This document shows positions 15,718-24,082 of a stretch of 32,781 nt of DNA, piece by piece; within the stretch, counting starts at the first letter, position 1, and each line of letters starts with the position of its first letter. The notes beneath the pieces are model-generated. The model was not told the DNA's origin. It was given only the letters and a program-made list of their open reading frames with translations, and made no database searches. The position numbers were made by a program, and so were the translations under genes. Origin of the DNA: Nitratifractor sp. (GTDB lineage Bacteria; Campylobacterota; Campylobacteria; Campylobacterales; Sulfurovaceae); the NCBI GenBank assembly GCA_015488995.1, contig WFMQ01000114.1, positions 1 to 32,781 on the forward strand, read 5' to 3'.

Positions 15718-16021
15718 AGAGACTGTTGTACAGCTGTGTGCACCACGTAGCATCAAGATAGAGCATCCTGTAGCTGCGGGCTTCTCCCTCGATGGGATTA
15801 CAGGCATGGAGGGTTTCGGGATTGATAATGATGAGAGCCGAGGGCGTCAGCAGATCTGTTTGGGTGCGGTTGTCAAAGGAGACAATCCTCTCTGTAATCG
15901 CCCCGATGGAGAGTGTGGCATGACGGTGCGGCGTATAATGCGCATCCGAATCGTACGTGTAACGACACTCGACATGCGGTAGAGCTGGATCTTTGAAAAA
16001 GCGGTTGCGTTTTTGGCTCAT
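15718..16021 (-). pseudogene. Truncated AraC-type regulator (N-terminal cupin domain only, HTH lost)
   Basis: MSQKRNRFFKDPALPHVECRYTYDSDAHYTPHRHATLSIGAITERIVSFDNRTQTDLLTPSALIIINPETLHACNPIEGEARSYRMLYLDATW; no HTH follows. Confidence 0.7.
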
Positions 16022-16031
16022 GGGCGATTCT

Positions 16032-16190
16032 TTAGGGAGTCTCTATATTTTGACTGAGCGTCGTGATCTTTTGCTCCAGTTTAGGAAGATAGTTTCGTAC
16101 AATATTATCGATAAAAGCCAGATCGACACCCTCATAATCGTACATTTCAAGCAGGAAATCCACTTTGCCGCGCAACGATGCCTCAGACAT
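16032..16190 (-). pseudogene. Short HEPN/DUF86-like remnant (partner of the upstream MNT gene)
   Basis: YDYEGVDLAFIDNIVRNYLPKLEQKI resembles the C-terminal part of HepT/DUF86; only about 52 aa; ATG overlaps the MNT stop. Confidence 0.5.
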
Positions 16191-16494
16191 AAAGAATATC
16201 CCGCATGATGTATTTTTTGCCGGATCGCGATAGATTGTTTTTGGGAGCAAGATCCACATCGATATTTAAAGCTTTTGAAATATCTTGTTTGATCTCATCG
16301 AGTTTCTTGAAGCCGATGAAACCTTGAAACTGTTCAAAAAACGGTTGTTTGAGATGGTAGAGGATGTCCACGTCACTTCGGGGTGTCTGCTCACCTCTTG
16401 CGTAAGAGTCAAAAATGCCGTCAATGACAAAACCCTCTTTTTCATAAACAGGTTTTAATGATTTGATTTTACGAAGAAGATCATGCTGTGTCAT
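16183..16494 (-). CDS. MNT-type minimal nucleotidyltransferase (antitoxin-like), with G-to-D change in the GS motif
   Basis: GIFDSYARGEQTPRSDVDILY (canonical FGSxARGxxxxxSDxDLL) and C-terminal VDLAPKN. Confidence 0.75.
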   Translation of the reverse strand: MTQHDLLRKIKSLKPVYEKEGFVIDGIFDSYARGEQTPRSDVDILYHLKQPFFEQFQGFIGFKKLDEIKQDISKALNIDVDLAPKNNLSRSGKKYIMRDILYV

Positions 16495-16568
16495 AAGATG
16501 CTCCTGCTTGCAATGAGGGTATTATAGCACAGAGGCATTTGGGTTCCATACTCAAATTTAGACTATTT

Positions 16569-16594
16569 GGGCAGACACATGGGTCTGCCCCTAC
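16569..16594 (-). repeat. REP-like palindrome, reverse orientation (GTAG-GGGCAGACCCATGTGTCTGCCC)
   Basis: CTAC at 16591-16594; GGGCAGAC/GTCTGCCC stem. Confidence 0.75.
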
Positions 16595-17457
16595 GATTTG
16601 CTTACCATCCCATGCACCAGCCGCTCCACTCCAAACACCACCAACCCAACCGTCAGTCCGATCCCCAGCTCCGCGATCAATGAGGGCCAGGGTTCAAACA
16701 TGTGATGCAGCATCTCGATGTTGTGGAGGAAGATACCCCCGCCGACGAGGAGCATGGCGATGGTACCGACGACACCAAGGAGGCGGACGATCACGGGGAG
16801 GGAGGCAACGAGGAGGCGACCGAGACGGTCGGCGAGGGTGCCCTCGTGAGTGCGACGGATGATGCCAAGCCCGATGTCATCGAGGCGGACGAGGAGGGTG
16901 ACGATGCCATACACACCGATAGTGGCCAGCACGGCGACGATGCTGACGGCGATGATTTGGTTGGCCAGTGGCTGGCCGGTGACGGTGCCCAGAGCGATGA
17001 CGACGATCTCGATGGAGAGGATGAAGTCGGTGCGGATGGCGGAGGAGATTTTGACTTTTTCTTCAGCGAGGATCGCTTCGGGAGTTTGAGGGGTGGTCTT
17101 GGCCTCTTCGTCGTGTTCACCGCGATGGAAGAGCCATTCCCACACCTTCTCGGCACCCTCAAAGCTCAGGTAGAGGGCTCCGAGCATGAGGATCGGGACG
17201 ATGACCCACGGCGCAAAGGCACTCAGGAGGAAGGCGATGGGGAGGATGATGAGTTTGTTGAGCAGCGAGCCCTTGGTGATCGCCCAGAGTACAGGGATCT
17301 CCCGTGTGGCATGAAATCCGGCGGCTTTTTCGGCGTTGACCGCCAAATCGTCCCCGAGGACACCGGCGGTGTTTTTGGCGGCGATTTTGGTCATCGTGGC
17401 ACTGCTATCAAGCATCGAAGCGACATCATCAAAGAGGGCGAGCAATCCTACGGACAT
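16591..17457 (-). CDS. DUF808 (YedI-like) membrane protein
   Basis: LLALFDDVASMLDSSATMTKIAAKNTAGVLGDDLAVNAEKAAGF...REIPVLWAITKGSLLNKLIILPIAFLLSAFAPW typical of DUF808. Confidence 0.92.
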   Translation of the reverse strand: MSVGLLALFDDVASMLDSSATMTKIAAKNTAGVLGDDLAVNAEKAAGFHATREIPVLWAITKGSLLNKLIILPIAFLLSAFAPWVIVPILMLGALYLSFEGAEKVWEWLFHRGEHDEEAKTTPQTPEAILAEEKVKISSAIRTDFILSIEIVVIALGTVTGQPLANQIIAVSIVAVLATIGVYGIVTLLVRLDDIGLGIIRRTHEGTLADRLGRLLVASLPVIVRLLGVVGTIAMLLVGGGIFLHNIEMLHHMFEPWPSLIAELGIGLTVGLVVFGVERLVHGMVSKS

Positions 17458-17524
17458 ACGGGTATCCTTGACCGGGAGTGTGTCCCGGGAAATTGACCGT
17501 ATTATATCATGAAGCGTACTCAGT

Positions 17525-18175
17525 TTACTTCATCAGATCCGCAAGGCTCTTCTGCTGGCTTTTGTCGCCGATCCACGTGACGGCGGCATTGACGGTTTGG
17601 TTGTGGGAGAAGACGAAATCGCTCCCCGAAGCTGACCGGTGGCAGGAGATACATCCGACCGGCATCCCTTTGGCGACGCGCCCGGCGAGTTTCATCCCTT
17701 TTTTGTCATCGGCAAAAAGCGAACCGTCGGCTTTGTACTTCGCCCAGAACCAGTCCTGATCGTCCGGGTCGTATCCGGGGACTTTGACCATGATGGTAAA
17801 GGCTTTGAGGTACTTCTTGGGATCGGCTTTGACCGCTGCGATGCTGACACCTTTTCCGCCGTAGTTGGTCTTGGCGATGACCAGTTTTCCGTCGACGATC
17901 CCTTCCATCACTTCGCGTACTTTGCCATGTGGAGGGCCCCCGACGTAGAGGTTATCATGCAGGCCGTCGAAACCAGCGGCGTGGAGCTTTTCCCACATGG
18001 TTTTGGCGAAGGCAATGTCATCCGGTGTGCCAAACGGCGGCTGCATCATCTTTGTTTCCATGGATGCTTTTTGTGGGGCATCATGCCCCTTTTTCATCCC
18101 CTCAGCGGACAGGATGCCTGTAGTGGCCAACAAGGCGGCGGCAGCCACCCCGAGAACGATTTTTGCTGTTTTCAT
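17525..18175 (-). CDS. Cytochrome P460-family monohaem c-type protein
   Basis: Signal peptide; DDQDWFWAKYKADGSL...LAGRVAKGMPVGCISCHRSASGSDFVF. Confidence 0.85.
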   Translation of the reverse strand: MKTAKIVLGVAAAALLATTGILSAEGMKKGHDAPQKASMETKMMQPPFGTPDDIAFAKTMWEKLHAAGFDGLHDNLYVGGPPHGKVREVMEGIVDGKLVIAKTNYGGKGVSIAAVKADPKKYLKAFTIMVKVPGYDPDDQDWFWAKYKADGSLFADDKKGMKLAGRVAKGMPVGCISCHRSASGSDFVFSHNQTVNAAVTWIGDKSQQKSLADLMK

Positions 18176-18310
18176 TGTGTCTCCTTTGGTTTGGATGGTG
18201 CCAGTTTACGCAGGTGGTGTGTAATCTATGTGTATTGGATCCTGTTTTCTTCTTCATACGATCTCCATAAAGTATGCGTATTATCTTTTTGTCAAAACAA
18301 AGGAGACATC

Positions 18311-18991
18311 ATGAAACGAACATTTAAGGGAGCGATCGCCTCCGTATTACTCACAGGTGCCGTTTTTGCCGGCAATACGACAGGACTGGATACTCAGACG
18401 CGATCCGCGCACTTTCTAGTGGATAGCAAGGGTATGACACTGTATACTTTTGATAAAGACGGACTCAACCAGAGTAACTGCAAAGGAGGCTGTCTGAAAA
18501 AATGGCCGAGACTCATGTCGGATACTGCTACACAGATCGCATACAGAATGCACCCACTCTATACTTTCTTCCAGGATGCAAAGCCTGAAGAGACAAAAGG
18601 TGATCAGGTCAAATCTGTCTGGCATGTGGTCTATCCGGCAAAAGGCTTCACGAAAAGCAGTACGGTAAAACTCTCCAAGAAAACAAAGGAGCAGCGTTAT
18701 CTCACGGACAGCAAGTCCATGGCTTTATACACTTTTGACAAGGACAGCAAAGGGCAGTCAAACTGTACAAAAGGATGCCTTCAGAAGTGGCCTGCCTTTT
18801 ATGCGGATGTGCAAGCATTGCCGAAAAATCTTCACAAAAAAGACTTTGGAACGATCAAGAGAAGTGATGGTACAATGCAGACGACCTACAAGGGTATGCC
18901 ACTGTATTATTTCTTCAAAGATACCAAGCCGAAGCAGACCAATGGTGATTGGGCAAAAGGGGTTTGGCACCTAATAGAGCAGGGGGTCTAA
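18311..18991 (+). CDS. Secreted protein with two COG4315-type repeats
   Basis: Signal peptide MKRTFKGAIASVLLTGAVFA; two copies of LVDSKGMTLYTFDKDGLNQSNCKGGCLKKWP / LTDSKSMALYTFDKDSKGQSNCTKGCLQKWP. Confidence 0.88.
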   Translation: MKRTFKGAIASVLLTGAVFAGNTTGLDTQTRSAHFLVDSKGMTLYTFDKDGLNQSNCKGGCLKKWPRLMSDTATQIAYRMHPLYTFFQDAKPEETKGDQVKSVWHVVYPAKGFTKSSTVKLSKKTKEQRYLTDSKSMALYTFDKDSKGQSNCTKGCLQKWPAFYADVQALPKNLHKKDFGTIKRSDGTMQTTYKGMPLYYFFKDTKPKQTNGDWAKGVWHLIEQGV

Positions 18992-18992
18992 G

Positions 18993-19523
18993 ATGAAAAA
19001 GAGTAGCATTGTTTTGGGTAGTTTACTGCTTTTAGGTGGCATGGCCTCTGCCGCTGATATTTATCTCAGCGATGCGGCCAAAGTTCCTGATCTTGTCATG
19101 AAAGATACGGGGCTGGGGTTTAAGGACATTGAGGGGTATCAGAACTACAGAATCGTGGCCACACATTTCAGAAAAGATAAGCACGAGATACGTTATATCC
19201 TTGCCAACCCTGTGGCATACAATGCCCTGAGAACCCATGCTTCAGTCATGCCTGATGGGAGTAAGGTGGTCAAAATAGGGTGGAGTGTCAAAGAAATGAG
19301 TCCTTTTCCCGCTGCACTGGAAGCGGACAAGATACAGAGGGTGGAGTATATGATCAAAGACAAGACCAAGCACGCCGAGAGTGATGGGTGGGGGTACGCA
19401 CGATTTGTCAAAAAAGAAGGTACCTACCAGGCATGGAAAGGCGATCCCAAAAGTTGTGTCGCCTGTCATGCGTCTGTCAAATCACAGGATGCGCTGTTTA
19501 CCAAATTTCAAACGATGTTCTAA
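18993..19523 (+). CDS. Second cytochrome P460-like monohaem c-type protein
   Basis: Signal peptide; GYQNYRIVATHFRKDKHEIRYILANPVAYNA...; C-terminal CVACHASVKSQDALFTKF. Confidence 0.78.
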   Translation: MKKSSIVLGSLLLLGGMASAADIYLSDAAKVPDLVMKDTGLGFKDIEGYQNYRIVATHFRKDKHEIRYILANPVAYNALRTHASVMPDGSKVVKIGWSVKEMSPFPAALEADKIQRVEYMIKDKTKHAESDGWGYARFVKKEGTYQAWKGDPKSCVACHASVKSQDALFTKFQTMF

Positions 19524-20207
19524 ATGAAAAAACGCATCTTGATTGTCGAGGATGAAGAGAGTATCGTAGGGTTTATACGTAACCGACTGGACGATCAGAT
19601 GTATGAGGTGGACATCGCTTATGACGGCAGAGAGGCGATGTCGAAAATCATCGCCCATACTTATGATTTGGTGACGCTGGATATTATGCTGCCACATGTT
19701 GATGGCTTCGAGATTTGTCAGGCACTGAGAAAAAAATCCATGCAGACACTGATCATTATGATCAGTGCACTGGATACGCTTGAGTTCAAATCCAAAGGGT
19801 ATGCCTGTGGGGCAGATGACTATATCGCCAAACCTTTTTCAGCCAAAGAGTTAGCCATGAAGATCACGGCTATTTTGAGACGCAAACACGAAATGAAAAT
19901 GGAGAGTGATACCAGCATCTCTCATGTCATCCTCAACGAAATATCCAAGGAGATTCTGGTCAATGGGCACGCAATCGAGTGGACCCCCAGTGAATATCTA
20001 ATTTTGCGAACCCTCATTCAGAACCGGCATCGTGTCTACAGCCGTCAAGAACTCTCTGAGCTGATCTATGACCACTATCTGGGCGAGATCGATGAGCAGG
20101 GGATCAACAGCCATATCTACCATATTCGCAAAAAAGTCGAGCCGTTTTTCGATAAGGATATTATCAAAACGGTCAGAGGAATGGGGTACAGAATCTATGA
20201 GAATTAA
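19524..20207 (+). CDS. OmpR-family response regulator
   Basis: Receiver domain (ILIVEDEES, TLDIMLPHVDGFE, AKPFSAKEL) and winged-helix output (SEYLILRTLIQNRHRVYSRQELSELIY). Confidence 0.95.
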   Translation: MKKRILIVEDEESIVGFIRNRLDDQMYEVDIAYDGREAMSKIIAHTYDLVTLDIMLPHVDGFEICQALRKKSMQTLIIMISALDTLEFKSKGYACGADDYIAKPFSAKELAMKITAILRRKHEMKMESDTSISHVILNEISKEILVNGHAIEWTPSEYLILRTLIQNRHRVYSRQELSELIYDHYLGEIDEQGINSHIYHIRKKVEPFFDKDIIKTVRGMGYRIYEN

Positions 20208-21243
20208 ATCGTTTACGATCCTGGTCTATATGCTTGCTGGATTGGCTCTTGCAATCTTTACCTCTCTGATGACGTATGTCATCATCGGCAAGCCGATTGG
20301 AATGCTCATGGTGAAGCAGATCATTATGGTGGTACTCTCGGTTGCACCGGCTATTGGCGTGCTGAGCTATTTTTTCGCACACTATTTATCCAAAAAATTT
20401 ATTTGGATCGAGCAAAGACTGGAGAGAATCAAAGCGCAGGATTTTGAAAGAGATGAGAGCCAAACGGCACTGGTCGAGATCAATGATATCAACCAGAATA
20501 TCAACATCCTTGCTGAAAAAATGGACAGATTGATAGCAGACTTGAAACAAAAAAATAAAACACTGGCAGACCTTCTGGTTTCAATGGCACACGACATCAA
20601 AACACCCATTACAATACTCTACGGCCACATGGAAGAGATAGAAGATGGTCTGGTCGACCCAAGTATGTTGCCTGAGGTGCTTGCACACATGAAGGCGGAG
20701 CTGACATTTATAGACGAGTTGACGGTGGACATGCTCCAGTATATAGAGTCCATGGGAAATAAGAGGGGTAGGCGAAACATCGCTGTATTTGACATACTGC
20801 AGGACAAAGTTTTACCGCTCCTGCCCAATAAGGAAGGCGTGGTTGCTATCAATACTGTTGATGAGAATTTACGTCTCTCTTTTAATTGTACAGACTTTAA
20901 GCGTATTTCAGTGAATATCCTCATGAATGCTGTCAAGTTTACTGAACAGGGGTATGTGAAAGTCTACAATGAAGAGAACACCATTGTGTTTGAAAATACT
21001 GGCACAAAGATAGATCTGGATCTCAGGGAAGATATCTTCAAGCCATTTTATACGGTGGACAAAAGTAAGAACCGCAAACAGAGTGGTTTTGGGCTTGGGC
21101 TCTCCATCGTCAAAAATCTCAGTGAGAACAATGCGTACCGTTGCTTTTTGTACGCCAGTAGTGACGAGAAGACCGTATTCAAGCTTGAGCCTCAATCCAT
21201 AAATACTACGCAAATACACTCCGAAGCTGGGGTGATGAGCTGA
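20197..21243 (+). CDS. Sensor histidine kinase
   Basis: Two N-terminal TM helices; H-box SMAHDIKTPITILYGH; N-box NILMNAVKFT; G-box GFGLGLSIVKNL; overlaps the response regulator end. Confidence 0.93.
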   Translation: MRIKSFTILVYMLAGLALAIFTSLMTYVIIGKPIGMLMVKQIIMVVLSVAPAIGVLSYFFAHYLSKKFIWIEQRLERIKAQDFERDESQTALVEINDINQNINILAEKMDRLIADLKQKNKTLADLLVSMAHDIKTPITILYGHMEEIEDGLVDPSMLPEVLAHMKAELTFIDELTVDMLQYIESMGNKRGRRNIAVFDILQDKVLPLLPNKEGVVAINTVDENLRLSFNCTDFKRISVNILMNAVKFTEQGYVKVYNEENTIVFENTGTKIDLDLREDIFKPFYTVDKSKNRKQSGFGLGLSIVKNLSENNAYRCFLYASSDEKTVFKLEPQSINTTQIHSEAGVMS

Positions 21244-21321
21244 CGTGACGATGACTGGCTACACAGGCATCACACACAACCATACTATAATCTTGGCATA
21301 ATACATTCAAAAGGAAATTTC

Positions 21322-22554
21322 ATGAAAAAACTGATCCTCATCCTGATCCTCGGATTCTCACTCCAGGCCAAAGAGCAGACCATCGCATTTGCCGCTGGGT
21401 GCTTCTGGGGCGTAGAGAAGCATTGTGAACACATCCCCGGTGTGCTCAGTGCCACCTCAGGGTATGCGGGAGGCTCGTACGCTGATCCCACATACGATAC
21501 GGTACTCAAACACCGCTTTGACAACGACACGGCGAAGAATTTTACCGAGACGGTGCAGGTAGTCTATGACGATACCCACGTCAGTACGGAGCAGCTCATC
21601 CGGGAATTCTGGGAGCTGCACGATCCTACGAGCGGTAACCGGCAGGGGAATGATCGGGGCAACAATTACCGCAGTGCCCTTTTTTACACCACTCCGGAGC
21701 AGAAAGCCATCGCACTGCGGACGCGGGATGTGTACCAGAAGCTCCTGACCCAAGCCGGATACGGGAAGATTACGACCGAGATCGCCCCCCTCAAACACTT
21801 CTATCCGGCCGAAGCGTATCATCAGGACTATCTGCAGAAACACCCAAACGGTTACTGCCCTGACCACGCCACCGGGGTGAGGTTTTCATCCGATACGATA
21901 CCCAAAGGGGATACCATCATGCCATTGGGCGGGAAAGAGATCGTCGTGATTGATGCGGAGGATTGCCCCTTTTGTGCCCGGTTCAAAAAGGACGTCACCG
22001 ACGGATACCACGGGGATGTTCCCCTGCGTACGGCACACAAAGACCGATTGAAAGGATTTACGATCCAAACTCCGCTCTACGCCACCCCGACGATCCTCTT
22101 CATCGAGGATGGCCGGGAGGTGTTCGCCCATCGGGGGTACCTGAGTCCCAAAGTCTTCTATCAGGCACTGGGGTTGTTCAAGTTGGGGCAGAAGAGCGAA
22201 GCCTATCGGGTTGCGTTTGCCCAGGGGACGGATGGTCGCTTCTGCAAGCAGTATGACAAATTCAAAAATACCTCCGACGGTGTGTTCGTCGATCGCCTCT
22301 CAGGAGATGTGCTTTTTGATACCCGCGACCGGTTCAACTCCCACTCGGGATGGCTGAGCTTTTACAAAGCCGTCGATGGATCGGTGATCGAAAAAGAGGA
22401 CAACCGCTTCGGGATGCACCGGGTCGAAGTGATCGCCCGCAAGAGCGGTGCCCATTTGGGGCATGTGTTCAATGACGCTCCGGGGGGTCGCCGACGGTTT
22501 TGTATCAATGCGACGGTGTTGGACTTTGTGTCGCGGGATACAAAGAAACAGTAA
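21322..22554 (+). CDS. msrAB: Exported methionine sulfoxide reductase fusion: MsrA - thioredoxin-like (CPFC) - MsrB
   Basis: Signal peptide; MsrA GCFWGVEKHCEHIPGVLSATSGYAGG; DAEDCPFCARFKKDV and ATPTILFI; MsrB-like FNSHSGWLSFY...HLGHVFNDAPGGRRRFCINATVLDF. Confidence 0.92.
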   Translation: MKKLILILILGFSLQAKEQTIAFAAGCFWGVEKHCEHIPGVLSATSGYAGGSYADPTYDTVLKHRFDNDTAKNFTETVQVVYDDTHVSTEQLIREFWELHDPTSGNRQGNDRGNNYRSALFYTTPEQKAIALRTRDVYQKLLTQAGYGKITTEIAPLKHFYPAEAYHQDYLQKHPNGYCPDHATGVRFSSDTIPKGDTIMPLGGKEIVVIDAEDCPFCARFKKDVTDGYHGDVPLRTAHKDRLKGFTIQTPLYATPTILFIEDGREVFAHRGYLSPKVFYQALGLFKLGQKSEAYRVAFAQGTDGRFCKQYDKFKNTSDGVFVDRLSGDVLFDTRDRFNSHSGWLSFYKAVDGSVIEKEDNRFGMHRVEVIARKSGAHLGHVFNDAPGGRRRFCINATVLDFVSRDTKKQ

Positions 22555-22605
22555 GACCCCAATCCGCGTGTACGCCCGCCATCAATCGTGATCGGTGACG
22601 GAAGA

Positions 22606-23178
22606 TCAACGGCGGTAAAAGTGCTCTTGGAAAAATGCCTCTACCATACTGTCAAATTTGGCCATCCGCTCTCGACCCTTTGGGAGCTCTGAACGGAGGT
22701 GCCGCATCGTCTGAAGGAAACCATCCACCTCATCGGGGAGGATCGATTGAAACCACCGTCGGATGTGTTTGGCAAAAGCCGGAGACGCACCACCCGTAGA
22801 GAACGCGACGGTCAAATCCCCCTCCTTGACAAACGAGGGGAAGATAAAATCGCAATAGCGGGTATCGTCCACGCTGTTGACCAACACACGTGTATCGCGG
22901 GACTCTTCATAGATCTGACGGTGGAGATCGATCGTATCGGTCGCGACGATCACCATATCAAAGCCCGCGATGTCACCGGTACGGTATGGCCGATGGTAGA
23001 GGGTGAGGCAGTGCTCACCGATGAGGGTGTGGGTCTCTATCGACATCTCAGGGGTGATGACGGTGATCTCTTTGGTGAATTGGACGAGTTTTTCCAGCTT
23101 CTCATGGGCGATGGCACCACCACCGACGACGAGGACGTTACGAGTCTCCATATCCATCAACATAGGGAAATAGGCCAT
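22606..23178 (-). CDS. Siroheme synthase N-terminal domain protein (precorrin-2 dehydrogenase/sirohydrochlorin ferrochelatase type)
   Basis: MAYFPMLMDMETRNVLVVGGGAIAHEKLEKLVQF...VNSVDDTRYCDFIFPSFVKEGDLTVAFSTGGASPAFAKHIR. Confidence 0.93.
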   Translation of the reverse strand: MAYFPMLMDMETRNVLVVGGGAIAHEKLEKLVQFTKEITVITPEMSIETHTLIGEHCLTLYHRPYRTGDIAGFDMVIVATDTIDLHRQIYEESRDTRVLVNSVDDTRYCDFIFPSFVKEGDLTVAFSTGGASPAFAKHIRRWFQSILPDEVDGFLQTMRHLRSELPKGRERMAKFDSMVEAFFQEHFYRR

Positions 23179-23222
23179 AAAGTTCCTTTGGGGGGTCAAA
23201 TACGAGGGGGGGTCGTCATGGA

Positions 23223-23921
23223 TCACTTCGCATGGGGGCGAGAATCTACGCAACGCAAAAACCCACGATACGCACGCGCTTCATCTGGATAGTGACCAAA
23301 ATGTTGGCGATGAAGCGTCGCACAGCGGCTGGGGGTCAGGAAGCACCCCTGATAGTGGGTCGTCCCCTGCTGGGTGCTCTTGTGGGTATAGCAGACATTG
23401 AGGAGAGGATCTTCGGGACGGGCTCCAGGGCGCTCCGGATTGTAGAGGCGTTCGACATAGAGGGGGCACGGTACGGCATGTGCTTTGGCGGAGGAGATCC
23501 CTGGCTTGAGATGGAGTTCGGTTCGTGTTTCCTCTTCATACGGTTTGGCGGGGATGTCCACTTCGAGGGGGTAGGGGGTGTCCAGGCTGAGCGATTTGTC
23601 TGTCCCCACCCATACCTCTCCGGCATCACACTCACCGCCGCAACGGTAGCGTCCTCGGCTCTGGGTAAGATTGTGATCGCACATCAGGTACTGCGACATC
23701 CGCTCCTCACGCCCACTCCGATCGGTCAAGAGCAGTACCATCGGGTGCGTGTCCTGCACATCCCAATCTCGGGGCACGACGAGAATCATCCGCGCAAAAG
23801 ACTCAGGAGGGGTGAGGAGAATATCATCCGCACGATACGCATAGCAACGGTGATAGCTGCCCCCCATTAGCCAGCTCCCCATCACCATCATACTCCAAAA
23901 CATTCGATGCAACCCTACCAT
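23223..23921 (-). CDS. Hypothetical exported Cys-containing protein
   Basis: 232-aa ORF with hydrophobic N-terminus and about nine Cys after the leader; no family recognised. Confidence 0.55.
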   Translation of the reverse strand: MVGLHRMFWSMMVMGSWLMGGSYHRCYAYRADDILLTPPESFARMILVVPRDWDVQDTHPMVLLLTDRSGREERMSQYLMCDHNLTQSRGRYRCGGECDAGEVWVGTDKSLSLDTPYPLEVDIPAKPYEEETRTELHLKPGISSAKAHAVPCPLYVERLYNPERPGARPEDPLLNVCYTHKSTQQGTTHYQGCFLTPSRCATLHRQHFGHYPDEARAYRGFLRCVDSRPHAK

Positions 23922-24015
23922 AGCACACCTCCCACGTGTTTTTCCCCATTATACCAAAATCCCATGATGTTTCAAAATCTATAATGGCTCATTATGATAC
24001 GTATAATATATGATC

Positions 24016-24057
24016 TTGATCTATATCAATCTTCTTTAAGCTCAGTCGCTCTATAAT
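24016..24057 (+). promoter_or_regulatory. Perfect FNR/CRP-family box TTGATCTATATCAA (24016-24029) with -10 TATAAT (24052-24057)
   Basis: Exact TTGAT-N4-ATCAA; same 29.5-bp centre-to--10 spacing as nosZ and nosB. Confidence 0.8.
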
Positions 24058-24082
24058 ACAAAAAATAAAATTAGGAGTAAAT

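Noticed and set aside
15476-15982. 168-aa plus-strand ORF across the DUF2000/AraC junction
   Set aside because: No similarity recognised; overlaps better-supported frames on both strands.
16702-17496. 264-aa Asp/Glu/Gly-rich plus-strand ORF
   Set aside because: Antisense of DUF808; low-complexity composition typical of a shadow frame.
17639-18310. Long N-terminal extension of the COG4315 ORF (17639-18991)
   Set aside because: Antisense to the P460 gene; the signal peptide and RBS place the true start at 18311.
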